Origin: Bursaphelenchus xylophilus
Taxonomy: Eukaryota; Nematoda; Chromadorea; Rhabditida; Aphelenchoididae
DNA length: 64,000 bases
NCBI GenBank assembly: GCA_904066235.2
Contig: CAJFCV020000002.1
Coordinates: 5,270,001-5,334,000, forward strand
Direction: 5' to 3'
The position numbers and the translations under genes were made by a program. Below, piece after piece: positions 51,149-62,900 of the stretch. Within the stretch, counting starts at the first letter, position 1. Every line of letters starts with the position of its first letter. The notes beneath the pieces were generated by a model that worked only from the letters and a program-made list of their open reading frames with translations, did no database searches and was not told the DNA's origin.

Positions 51149-53704
51149 TCATCGTTTGGACCTTGATGATGACCTCTCTGATCGTTTTTCATCCCTTTTC
51201 TTCGAACTTTTATCACTTTTTGGTTTTTTTGGTTCAATCGGAGATCCTTTTACATCTGAGTTTGCTCTTTTCAATGGGACTTCAGGCTTTTTATGGAGAT
51301 TCGGAGGTGTCGCTGGGCCTGATACTGGTAACTCCTAAAAGCACGATACATGGTCAAGCATATATTCTCCCTGTTCTACTGTAATATTATTTTTGCACCT
51401 ACATCAATTTCCTTTTTCCGCTGTTCTTCCCGTTTGGCCTTTGCAATGAGCGCAGCCTCCCGGGCCTTTTTCTCCTCCTCTTCCTTTATGATTTCCTCTT
51501 CTTTTTTCTTCATCTCTTCCTCTTTCTTCTTCTGTTCTTCAGCTTCCTTATTCTTGATGTCGAGTTCTTTTAATTGGGTTGAGATTGCCTTTGCTCTCTC
51601 TTTTAGCCTCTGAAATCAAAAGTTTCAGAGATTACATATTTCAAAGTACAATGAATTAGATTAGACTCCTAAACTTACCGGAAATTCATCGCAAATATTA
51701 ATCAAAGCGGACGATAGATATTCCGATGTCTTCTGGATGGCGTTAACAGCTGCGGGAGGATTTACAGCGAGATATTGGGGAGTTGCCCATAACAGATGAC
51801 GACTACATGTCCATTGGTATTTTTCATCATTCACTGATTTATATTCATCTTCAACTTGTTGTTCTGGGTCCAATTCATCCAAGGCGTCCTCGGCTACACG
51901 CTCCAAATTTGGAATAAAGATTCTAAATGAAAAAAATAATAAAACCAATTTTAATCAACAAAAATTAAATCACTGGTACTCCAGTTTCTACATTAACTTA
52001 CCTCTCATCGCTCTGACAAGAACTAATATTATCAGCGCCGACATTCCACAATCTAGTCAGCTCTGGGTTCCCGAGGTCAACGACCCCCGACACAAATAAA
52101 TTTAGTGGTCGTCTGAAAACAATCAAACTACATAATGAATACAATACTAAAAAATAAAAAATATGAAAGGAAAATAAATTTAATTCGTTTTAACCAAAAA
52201 CCTACGGTTTGAATCCATTTAACTTTAAAACATTTGGCTTGAGATCATTCAGAAGATTGGGACATGTCTCTGATTTCCATTGGGCCCATTGCCTATCATT
52301 CTGCAGGACTTTCTTCACACTTTTGGCAAAATGACTTCCATTTGGGTAGGTCTCCTTCAATAAAGCGTAGGCTTTGTCTGTATACTCCTTTACTAACTTC
52401 TCCTGATCTGCATTTAATCGACTAAAGATGTAACAAAATCTTTTAATGACAAAACACTTACTCTTTGGTCTTCGTATTATTGGTCAGAAATTCGAATGTG
52501 ACCAAACATTGAGTCAGGAAATATCTCCGGAACTGTGAGTCGTTCAATTGTAGTAAAAAGAGCTAAAACATCAATAATTTATTTTTTATTTCACTTATTA
52601 TAACTTACTTTATTACTGGTCAGATATTTCGCCGAGAACCATGCTTGGTCTTGTGATCCCTTCTCATGTTCATTTGAATTTATTTTATCCACTTTTTGCG
52701 AGGTAAAAACGTCGAGGATACTGGACAGACTCTGAAAAAAATAGATTCTAATAAAATTGCTGTTCTAACATAAACCCATTGAAATATAATGTATGATGTA
52801 ATATATGGGATAGTATCCCAAACTCACGCTATCGAACGTTTTCCAAGGCTCTTTGTGGAATATCTGGACCGGATTCACAAAATACGCTTGGAGTCCCCAG
52901 AACTTCTTGTACAATTCGTAGTCTATCTCCTCCCTAAAATTATAATCTCATAATAATAATAAATTCTTACTTGGTTTCCCGTATCTCTCCCACTTCCATG
53001 TCCACATCTTCTTCCGTAGGTTTAATAACATTTTCCTTCTTCTCCTCATAAAGAGTAACGTTTGCCAAGTTAAACTGGCTTGTCAAATTTAGACCCGATT
53101 TCTCTTCTAAAGGCAAAGTTTTCGCCAGAAATATAAAAATTCGTCCACAAAATTCTGTATCCAAAGTTCTGGAGAGTCGCTTTAAGAGATCATTGCACAT
53201 CCGGAGAATCTGATTCTTGCAGGCATCAAAAAAGAAAGGCTAAAAGGGGAAGTAATGGTAACAACAATAGATACAAAAAAATTAAGCAGAATCTAAATTA
53301 TACCTCTTTCCAAGTGACAATCAGGTTTTCCACTAGATTAAAAAGTTCTAAACATCGCTTCGTCGAGCTAGTCTCGAATACGTCTTGCATTATGGCACAA
53401 GTAATAGCTTTCGGACAGAGATCTAAAAACAAAGCATCAAGAATAATATAAAGTCCTTACCATTTCGACACAAGACAATAATAAAAGCGAGTAAACTTCG
53501 AAGCTTCTCAATATCACCCCCTTCACTGATGAGCGACAAACATTTGGTTTTAAGAAACTCTTCCAGCTTCAACTTCCCTATATCCGCCGACAATTTACTG
53601 AAAAAAGAAGGTTTATAATCACATTATACTTACTTTTCCTTGAAAAATCCCTTCACACCATCCACATCTTGACTTCCAACTCTTTCTTTAAGAATATCAA
53701 ACAT
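51149..53704 (-). CDS. thoc-1: THO complex subunit 1 (THOC1/HPR1)
   Basis: Twelve exons, 53704-53634, 53597-53461, 53422-53304, 53239-52971, 52933-52828, 52731-52609, 52562-52462, 52421-52206, 52112-52002, 51922-51679, 51609-51403 and 51334-51149, close to 629 residues. Family signatures are RNDLCPKAITCAIMQ, FFFDACKNQILRMCNDLLKRL, EFCGRIFIFLAKTLPLEEKSG followed by LNLTSQFNLANVT, and YELYKKFWGLQAYFVNP. THOC1 is a nuclear scaffold of the THO/TREX complex linking transcription to mRNA export and limiting R-loops. A long charged coiled-coil (residues about 500-567, runs of KKKEEE) follows the conserved body. The end is a Lys/Arg/Ser tail (SERSSSRSKR) instead of the death domain found in vertebrate THOC1. 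Start codon at 53704; divergent from the Eph-type receptor at 286 bp. Confidence 0.92.
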
Positions 53705-53990
53705 CCCTCAACAGAAAAAAGAATTTCGAAAAGAACTGAATAAATATTATTTTATTGCAGATCTCATTGCAGAATAATTTTAGAAAATACGGAATGCCAA
53801 AGTTGCCAATTTTGCAGAGAATCAGGGACTTTGAAATAAAACAATGAAATTTTTTTGTCAAACTTGTCAATTTCGATCATCTTTGTTGTAGCAATCGCTA
53901 ATGTAACTGCAACATGTTGTACATTTGTTTCATTTTTCTATCTTTTTGTATCAAATATTTTTGTAGCAAGAAAGGTAATAATAATTCTTT
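53705..53990. promoter_or_regulatory. Shared upstream region of thoc-1 and the Eph-type receptor
   Basis: 286 bp between two divergent start codons. AT-rich, no gene. Both promoters must lie here or inside the genes. Confidence 0.4.
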
Positions 53991-56900
53991 ATGGATAATA
54001 TCGTGTTCTCTTTAGTTTATCTTCTAAACACATTGGATGCCAAAACGGAGCTGAACTGGCAGACCTACAGCTCAGGAGGAACTCAGAGGGCAAGTTCTTT
54101 CGGTTTACTCTTCTTCTGATTTCCATATGAAAGGCTTCTCAAGTATAATGTAAATTATTGTTCTTTAGTGGATGGAGGAGACGTATCGTAGTTTCGACAA
54201 TCGTTCAGTCAATCAACAAGCATATTCCACCTGCTCCACCGATCACAGTGTTCATTTCGAGAACTGGTTGTTGTTGCCGAATGTAAATAAACAAAAGGAG
54301 GCCAGATTGTTTATCGAGTTCAAGTTCTCCATGAGGAGATGCTCTTCTTATCCCCGATTGTCCATTTATTGCAAAGAGACCTTGAATGTGTATGCTTATG
54401 GAGTGCCAAAGGGTCAGTCGATGAGTGCGCTGGATTGGCATAATAGGACGGAATGGAGATTTTTCCACACGATTACACCTAATAATGATTATGGCGAGAT
54501 CTTCTACTCGGTTGGAGTGTATGATGGTAACTACGAATCCATTTACTTTGCCATTCGGGACTCTGGAGCTTGTTCTTCTTTGCTATACATTCAGGTTAGT
54601 GGATATTGCACTTGATTGGTTTAAATCTGACGTTTTCAGATCTATTACCTTGTGTGTCCCCCATCATTGCATCAGCTGGTCCATTTACCTCAAGTTATTG
54701 TGTCAAAGGAGACGAAGACTGTTCAGGGGACTTGTCAATATTACCCAAAAGATATTAAGATAAACCATCCGAGATTTCTTTGTACTTCTGACGGTCGTTG
54801 GCAATCTTTAATAAATGAATGCGGATGCCCATCAGGTTATCAGCCGAAAGACGATCAATGTCAAGGTAGGTCAATTTTTTGCTCTGTTTGAGGCTGTATT
54901 ATAATTTTCCAAAGAAAGAAGTTGTTAGCCCACTCTGTATTTTTGAATGTACTATGTCTTTCAGAATGCCCAGTCAATTTCTATAGCCCTTCTTACGATG
55001 TTTTACCGTGTCTAGCGTGTCCAGTCGGGTCTACCTCATCTAAAACAGGATCTTCGCAATGTAAATGCAAGTCCGGACACGTTCGATCGAATCCAGATGA
55101 AACTGAAGGGGAATGTTATTTGTTGTCGCTTCTTCGAGATATCAGAACTTCTCAAATGGACTCAAATTTTGAAGGAGACAGTGGGAAAGTGATCATTATA
55201 CTAGTTTCCTCTCTGGTGGTTGTCCTTATTTTATGCGTAGCCATCGTCTCTTATCTTGTGCAATCGAAATTGCGGATGAAACAGGATACGGACGACAGTT
55301 TGCCCAATCCAGAGAGTAAAGAATGTATGTGAATACAATTTCTGACTATACTGTTTGTGAATTATTCATGACATTGCTGATATTATTTTAGCTGATCGGA
55401 GTACCCGGCACTCAGTTTCCTCCATGACGTCACCTCCCACCCCTAAATCAGGTATCTCCACATACAATTGTTTATGCTGTCCATTGCAGTAACTCTTTTC
55501 CCGGCTTTTATGACTGGGAACAACAAGCCAGGAGTGTTGATGTATGTGGATCCACTGACTTACGACGATCCTTCCAAAGCTCTCGCCGACTTTGCCAATG
55601 AAATTCCTCGAGAAATGATCGAATTGGCCAGAACAATTGGATCCGGACACTTTGGAGAAGTCTGTTGTGGTAGATTGAGGGTCGAATCGACCTATTGTAA
55701 TGTCACAAATATGGTCCAACAGATTGTCGCCGTTAAAATGCTACATCCAGGAGTGGCGGGAAAAGCGAGAACCGACTTCTTGATGGAAGCGTCAATCATG
55801 GGGCAGTTCGACCACGAGAATGTTGTCCATCTGGTGGGTGTTACAACCAAAACGGAGCCGGTGATGATCATCACAGAGTACATGCTGAATGGATCTTTGG
55901 ATAAATTCCTAAGAAGCAACGACAATGGAAAGTTTTCACTCTATCAATTGTTGATGATGATGCACAATGTCGCCTCTGGAATGAAATATTTGACAGGAAA
56001 AGGATTTGTTCACAGAGTATGTACATTAATATTGCATCACATTATATTACACATGATCATTACGTCAAATTCACCAATAATTACATTATTTCAGGATTTG
56101 GCAGCTCGGAATGTTCTCGTTGATGATCGTTTGACCTGCAAAATTGCGGATTTTGGCCTGAGTCGGAAGGTCCGATCAAAAGATGACCGGGAGTACACTA
56201 CAACCGGAGGCAAGATCCCTGTAAGATGGACGGCACCTGAGTGTATTGCCCATCACAAGTTCACGTCGGCCTCAGACGTCTGGAGTTATGGCATCGTGAT
56301 GTGGGAGATCTGCTCATTTGGAGAAAGACCATATTGGGATTGGTCTAATTCAAGAGTAATTGAAGAGGTGAAGAATGGATTCAGACTCCCGAAGCCGATG
56401 GACGCTCCAGACAGACTTTTCGACATCATGGGGAAATGTTGGCAACATCAGCGGCATGAGAGACCCTCCTTCACTGACCTTGTCACCGAGTTGAACAGCT
56501 TCATTCAAGAGATCCAAGAATACCAACAGAACCTTGAAAGGTCAGTTCTTTTGCGAAAAATATAGTATGTAAGAAGCAGGAGAGTTTATAGTTTGTTTTG
56601 ACTGGGTCTAACGATTGTCACATCTTTTCGCTTAGAGATCAAATATTACGTTTTTCCTTTCCGTTAGATCAGGTATTACGTTTTTCTACTCCGATAGGTA
56701 AAGTCTAGCTCTTTGAACTGCAAACTGAGTCGAAAAGAGTGATAATCGCCCGCGTACTTTGGTGTTTGTGCAGCGATCGGACATAGCAATTGTTTGAAAA
56801 ATGCGAGAGTGAAAAATCTGAGAAGATTGGATTTGTGGTATATAATGCGTGACAATCATTCCAAATTCCGAAACTATTGTGTAAAACGGATCAAGGTAAT

Positions 56901-57607
56901 CTCTATTTTGGTTCTCCCGCTCTTGTTTAGCCCTGAATTGAATTTGACGAAAGTTCTGAGCCGAAAGAACTCCCCATTCATCTTTCCGAAAGGGCCAAAG
57001 GCCATGAAATGGCTGTCACGTGGTTTGATGTTTATGCTGTTCTCTGGAGTGTTCTCTCCCTAACATAACAAACTAGTAGCTGTTGTCCAGAAACAGCGTC
57101 ATTCCGAAAAAGCTAGGCGAATTTCTGCAATGTCTTCTTTGACAGATGATAATCGCCCTATTTTTTTTGTTGGTGTGTAATGTGAAGAGTGAATTGCTAT
57201 CTCTGAGATTCATTATGCTTTATGATTTGGAATATGAAGTTCAACCTTTTTTAAGAAGGCGTTGGTATTTTAAAATGTATTGTAGTCATCTTTATTGCCC
57301 TGTTAGAACATAAACTACGAAGAATCCGAAATTCATATGAAAAAAAACTATTTTTAGATGTTGCTAATGAGACTTTGACAATATAAGACTAATCGGCTTT
57401 ATAAACTCCGTCTAATTTTGGTCTCCTTTATGCAGTCATATTTTTTCTCGTTGTAGGATTATATCTTTTGAAGGATTACGTTTTTTCTCCCGTATTATGT
57501 GACACAAACGTCAAATTTTATGATTTTTTTTCAGAAGCTTCGGCGACATCAGCACGCCGGACACTCCCAACACTCCGACCTCAAGGAAATCGGTGATGGA
57601 CTTGTAA
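53991..57607 (+). CDS. vab-1: Eph-type receptor tyrosine kinase lacking FNIII repeats
   Basis: Eight exons, 53991-54089, 54169-54594, 54640-54865, 54965-55324, 55392-55451, 55490-56016, 56095-56540 and 57535-57607, give 738 residues. A short signal-like N-terminus is followed by the ephrin-binding domain (LLNTLDAKTELNWQT to about residue 200) and a Cys-rich GCC2/EGF-like region to about 301. The transmembrane helix follows near 325-349, with no fibronectin III modules between. The juxtamembrane tyrosines (VLMYVDPLTYDDPSKA) are Eph-like. The kinase has GSGHFGEV (about 441), VAVKML, HRDLAARNVL (about 565), DFGLSRK and WTAPE, all intact, so it should be active. There is no SAM domain; the end is TPTSRKSVMDL, which could be a PDZ ligand. 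Intron 1 needs a GC donor, and the last intron is nearly 1 kb. Nematodes usually have one Eph gene, vab-1, so orthology is likely but not proven given the missing FNIII repeats. Confidence 0.87.
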
Positions 57608-58079
57608 TACAGAGCCGGTTTTTATTTATTTTGTTATCGTTCCATGTTTTCCACAATAAAGAGTTCTAGTTGATGTTTCGAAGGGTCCGATATGTTTTGT
57701 TTAACATTCCTCATATTTTCTCACTTTTATTTTCGCCTTTGGCCCTTTCCTTCGATGCTTTTGTAAGCCCTTTTTGCGTGTTGTATGCTTGATTTCGTTC
57801 TTTGGGTTCCCCGAGTTTGTAATTGATGAGCCAGATAAGAGTGTTTGGTTGCCGAAAGGCCTCGTGGAAGTGCAGGGCCAACCCCCAAAAATAAATAACA
57901 TTGCGAGGAGAAAGCACGTCTGTTCATCGGCCTTTTCTCCCAATCGTTCTTTGTGTTCCCCCCGAACATAACCGAAACGTGCTCGCCGCCCCAGTCCCGC
58001 CCCTTTTGTTCGTGCCCCCGCGTGGTCGCAGTACTTATAGGAACTTTCTTTCTAGATTGAATTCAAACGATTGACAACA
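57608..58079. other. Intergenic gap upstream of the aldehyde dehydrogenase
   Basis: About 470 bp. A poly(A) signal (AATAAA near 57654) marks the end of the Eph-type gene. The rest, including a GC-rich patch around 57950-58030, is probably the dehydrogenase promoter. Confidence 0.5.
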
Positions 58080-59967
58080 ATGTCGTCGATCCTCCGAACT
58101 CTCAAGCCGATTGCAAGCTCAGCCCGCCAGGCGTCCAATATCGTGGCCCCTGAACCCGTTTGGGACAATCTTCCTCATTGCACTCAGGTAATCCGACTCT
58201 CTTTTCCCTCGGAAGACATGTTGATTTGAACTTTTGTAGTCAAAAAAACAAAAAGAAGACGGATAATCCTGTTAAACAAGACATGTGATTTTCGGTTGGA
58301 TTGTTTTCTATCTAAAATGTCCTTTTTATCTCGTCTAGAAGTTTTTTTAGTGTCTATATATACCTTTTTGTTTTGCAGATTTTCATCAACAACGAATGGC
58401 GCAACTCCAAGAGCGGCAAGACTTTTGCCACCATCAACCCAGCCACCGGCGAGAAGATTGCTGATATCCAAGAAGGAGACAAGGCCGACATTGATGATGC
58501 CGTCAAGGCTGCAAAGGATGCCTACAAACTTGGATCACCCTGGAGAACCATGGATGCTTCGGATCGTGGACTACTTTTGCATCGTTTGGCTGATCTGATG
58601 GAAAGAGATGCCTCTTATATTGCTGTAAGTAATTTTCTTTTTGTATGGATGTTTAGGTCCAAGAAGCAATATTAGAAGTAATACATTTTTGATATTTCAG
58701 AGTCTGGAAAGTTTGGACAATGGAAAGCCCTATTCGATGTCTCTTCTTGGTGATCTCCAACTCTCCATCAACTGTTATCGGTACTACTCGGGGTGGGCCG
58801 ACAAGATTGAAGGAAAGACCATTCCAGTCCGCGGGAACTACTTCACCTACACCCAGCATCATCCAGTTGGAGTTGTCGGTCAAATTATCCCCTGGAACTT
58901 CCCCCTTCTCATGCAGGCGTGGAAATTGGGACCTGCTTTGGCATCTGGAAACACCATTGTTATGAAGCTCGCTGAACAGACTCCATTGACTGGTCTATAC
59001 ATTGCCAAATTGGCTGCTGAGGCTGGATTCCCTCCAGGCGTCCTCAACATTGTCCCTGGATATGGACACACTGCTGGTGCTGCTTTGGCCGTGCATCCCG
59101 ATGTAGATAAGGTTGCTTTCACCGGATCAACTGCTGTTGGACAAAAGATTATGATTGCTGCTGCTCAGAGTAACCTGAAGAAGTAAGTTTTTTTTGTTGT
59201 GCGATGTGTAATTTCGTATAAGTGAAACGTTTCAAAACTAATTCCCATCTTTCAGTGTCACCTTGGAGCTTGGTGGTAAGAGTCCCAACATTGTTTTCGC
59301 CGACGCTGATCTCGAAGAAGCCGTCCGTCAGAGTGCTCACGGAGTATTCTTCAACCAAGGCCAGACTTGTTGTGCTGGATCCAGAACCTTTGTAGAGCGA
59401 AAGATCTACGATGAATTTGTCCAGAGATCCAAGACTTTGGCCGAAAACCGCAAAGTTGGAGATCCCTTCGATCCTGAAACTGAACAAGGCCCTCAAGTCG
59501 ATGAGAATCAGCTGAACACCATCCTGAGATATATTGAACATGGAAAGAAAGACGGCGCTCAGTTGATTGCTGGAGGAAAGAGGGTTGGAGACAAGGGCTA
59601 CTTCGTCAGCCCCACTGTCTTCGCCGGCGTCCAGAACAACATGACCATTGCCAGAGAAGAGATCTTCGGCCCTGTGATGTCGATTATTCCCTTCGAAAAC
59701 GACAAAGATCTCATCGAGAAGGCCAATGACTCCATGTATGGACTGGCTGCTGGTATTGTGACCAAGGATTTGGACCGTGCTCTCAAATTCTCCTCCGCCC
59801 TGCATGCCGGAACTGTCTGGATCAACTGCTACAATGTGTTTGATGCGGCCGCTCCCTTCGGAGGCTTCAAAATGAGTGGAATCGGGCGCGAACTGGGCGA
59901 ATATGCCCTCGAGAACTACACCGAGACCAAGTGTGTCACCATTGCCGTCGCCGAGAAGAATTCGTGA
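58080..59967 (+). CDS. alh-1: NAD-dependent aldehyde dehydrogenase, ALDH1/2 type, probably mitochondrial
   Basis: Four exons, 58080-58187, 58379-58624, 58701-59182 and 59256-59967, give 515 residues. The N-terminus ([18 protein letters not shown]) is basic with no acids, as in a mitochondrial targeting presequence. Landmarks include [18 protein letters not shown] (NAD binding), the general base in LELGGKSPN (Glu near 283), the nucleophile in [12 protein letters not shown] (Cys 317/318), EEIFGPVMS and [13 protein letters not shown]. It oxidises aldehydes such as acetaldehyde to acids. Codons are strongly biased to C-ending synonyms, as expected of a highly expressed gene. AATAAA lies near 60125. 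Introns are 75-190 bp. Other nematode alh paralogues lack the presequence, so alh-1 is the best fit. Confidence 0.92.
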
Positions 59968-62900
59968 GCCAATTGAATTGTCCTCTCGAGCCGTGCAATA
60001 ACATCCCAACCTTTATTTCATTTGGGCTCATTTCCCTGGCGGATTTCTGGAAATTAAAAGTTGCGCGCTGGAAGAATGGCCTCTTCTTTTACTTCCAGAA
60101 ATGTTTATTCCAAGCCCGGTTGTATAATAAACTCTAAATATATTACTTTACAGTTTAATTTTTTATTTTGAAAGCCAAATTTTTTATCTTGCAAGTGGAA
60201 TGATGCCCCCTTTCTTATCATAGTTGATGCATTACGGTCCGAATGTAGCCCTTTTTTGGTGTTTGAACGGTGATATAAATGAAATTGGAAGTAATTTAGT
60301 TTGTAAATACAAGACAGAATCAGCAGCGAAGGCTGTAATATTTGAAGTGATGACTTCAAAGAACCGCGTGTTTGACTTGCTGAGTGATGGGAAAGGGCAC
60401 CGATGATTAAAAAAGATGTTCAAAGAACGATGAATGCCGTCTGCACCGTTCTCTAATACAAAATTATGCTCAAGCAGGGTCCCGCGAAGGTCGAGAACTC
60501 CCGCTAAGGCCTTGGAATCGTGTCGCCCGGTAATCCCGCTACTTTTTATGGTTCCGTTTTCTGTTTGAGTTTCCTTTTTTGACTCCGATGATTTAAGTCG
60601 TTTAGGAATTCTCGCTTCTTCTGACCATCAGAATCCCCGCATCCAACTGTTTCCTCCGCCCCGAATTAAGGCTGAGTTTAACATAGAAGAAGTGTCACAA
60701 ACAGCCCTTTAATTTATGCAAAATTCAACCCTTTAAATCCCAGTTTGAGCCCAAAAAATGGACTCCAAAAAACGGGCCCTAAGGGGTCAATTGCGCGCTG
60801 TCTTGGAGGGCTGTAAATGGAGATCCACTCCATTACTTCTACCGTAGAATAAACAAAAAAGGTCAGGAATAAATGAGGGGGTGACCTGCTGAGGTGTCGC
60901 GCAGTGTGAGATGGTTTCATTAGGACTTTGTTTGTCATCCAATCTCAGCCAAAATGTGACCGGCCGTGGCCCGAAAAGGCAAACAGTAAATGGGGATCTG
61001 GGCACTTTGCACCTTTTTCGCAAATTAGATGAATAGGAAAGATGGAGAAGTGGAAATCGGGGCGATCTCGGGTTTCTGGGCCTTTCAAAAGTTCTGGCTC
61101 ACTTATTTGGAGGTTTCTTGTAAAAGGATCAAAAGAAACTACTCATATAATGTTATATTATAGAGTGTATTCCCTCTAGTACATTGTTCCACTTTATCTC
61201 CCATTAATTTTTCTGTTCCCCAAGTTACTCTCATTATATTGCAGTAATCAAACGAGATGTTTTCTTCACTTTCTGTGACGTTGATCCAGTTCAAGCATCC
61301 GTTTGCTTACGTGTTTCGTATTTCGAGCCTGGTGTCTATCTCCACGGTCATCTTGCTGATGCTTGTCCCTTCTTTTCCTCGCCTCTCTTAGTGACTTGTA
61401 TCTGTCTTGATTCGGAGATCGTTCAGAAGTTATGTTCTCGCGGCTCTTCAGCTAATTCAAGTCTAGTCAAGAGGCCTGTCTTATTGCGCTCATGTCCAGC
61501 GCATGCACAGTAATAACGCTGTCAAATGGATGTTGTCATAGCTCTCGAGGAGGTTGGGGCGATCGCCTCAGGGCGAATAATAATAAGCATTGGGGCCCAA
61601 TTTCCCGTCTGATCGCTGCTCATTTCCTGGCCACAAGCCTGGCCTTTTGATTGTCTTAATCCGCTCTTCAAAAGGTCGGGAGTAATTCCGGGCATGGCGG
61701 GGAGGGAGGCTTGTCACCCAGCCCTCATTCGAACACCACTCACACCTTGAGGCGGTGATGGATGCGGGTCCCGACCTTTTGTCACCCTCGGCTTCCGTTC
61801 GGCCAACACCTTCGAGCCGTTTGCCTCGGGGTGTCTAATTCGTCTTGCGGATGCGTGAAATTGCCATGCCCTCCCAGGGCGGGGTCTAATGGCTGGAAGA
61901 AGAGCGCCTCTTCTGGAGCGCCCGCTTTTCCCACCGGATTTGCCGATACGGATCGGCGAAGTGGTTTTAGTCATCGTGTAGTGCCAACCGACGGCCAAGT
62001 TTTGGGTTCCGCATGTTTTGAGTCCATTTTGCAATGTTTGAAGGTCCGGCTGATGGGGACTTGACGGGCTGCGGGAAATGTTGCGAGTGCTCTTTCGGAG
62101 CTAAACTCCAATCATTTTAGGCTTGGAATCCCTCATAGTCCATCATTATGACTGTTTCTTGCTCTTTGCCCTTGTTATGGCCACAACTTTCGCCCTGATC
62201 TTCCCCATCCAATAATCGCCTTTTCGGAGTCACTTTCTTCGAATCAAGGAAGCCATGAAGCCGGTTTCGCGGAGTCACCGCTTTTGATTTGGTCCTCATT
62301 CCTTATGGCTCATTACTTTTGCAGAAACGGGCGCCAGGTTGTTAAGGAGCGGGGGAATGAGCTCGTTTAAGCACAGCCTCGAATGCCGACCGAGTTTGTT
62401 GGAATTCGAGAAACTTGTGTAATGACCTCGGCGGAATCACTCGGAGGCTCTGAGGAAGTTTGAATTCCGCCCCCTGAGACGCCATGACCCGATTAATGGG
62501 TCATTCCAGCTAATCTCGATTCGCTTCGGCCTTTGTTTCAAACTTTTCTCCCGTCGACTGGACTATGTTACAAGTGGAGCCAATAAAAGGGCCATAAACG
62601 TTTTATGCCACTTGTTGTGCGCCTTTCCCTTCCTTTTCCCTGTATATATTGTTTCTGTCATCACATTCAAATAATACGTTTGGGAACACGGACTTGATGA
62701 CAAACGAAATGGGCTCTGTTGTCGTATCTGCAGCTCCATCATTCGGCAAAAAATAGCCGTCATTTGTCAGCGCCAAGCCGGGACTTTGTATTTAAATTTG
62801 AACTGGGGACATTTGTATTCCGGAAAGGGGATATCCGATTAATCACATTAAGGACAACCGCATTGTCCGCGGATTCTCGCGCGTGCCAAGTTCGTGAGCA

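Noticed and set aside
59149..60009. Long minus-strand frame of 286 codons
   Set aside because: It is the antisense shadow of the C-ending codon bias of the aldehyde dehydrogenase exon.
61258..61395. 45-codon plus-strand frame with a hydrophobic end
   Set aside because: Too short and isolated to distinguish from chance; no acceptor, donor or partner exon.
62117..62299. 60-codon minus-strand frame rich in Lys and Glu
   Set aside because: No start context, splice partner or recognisable motif.
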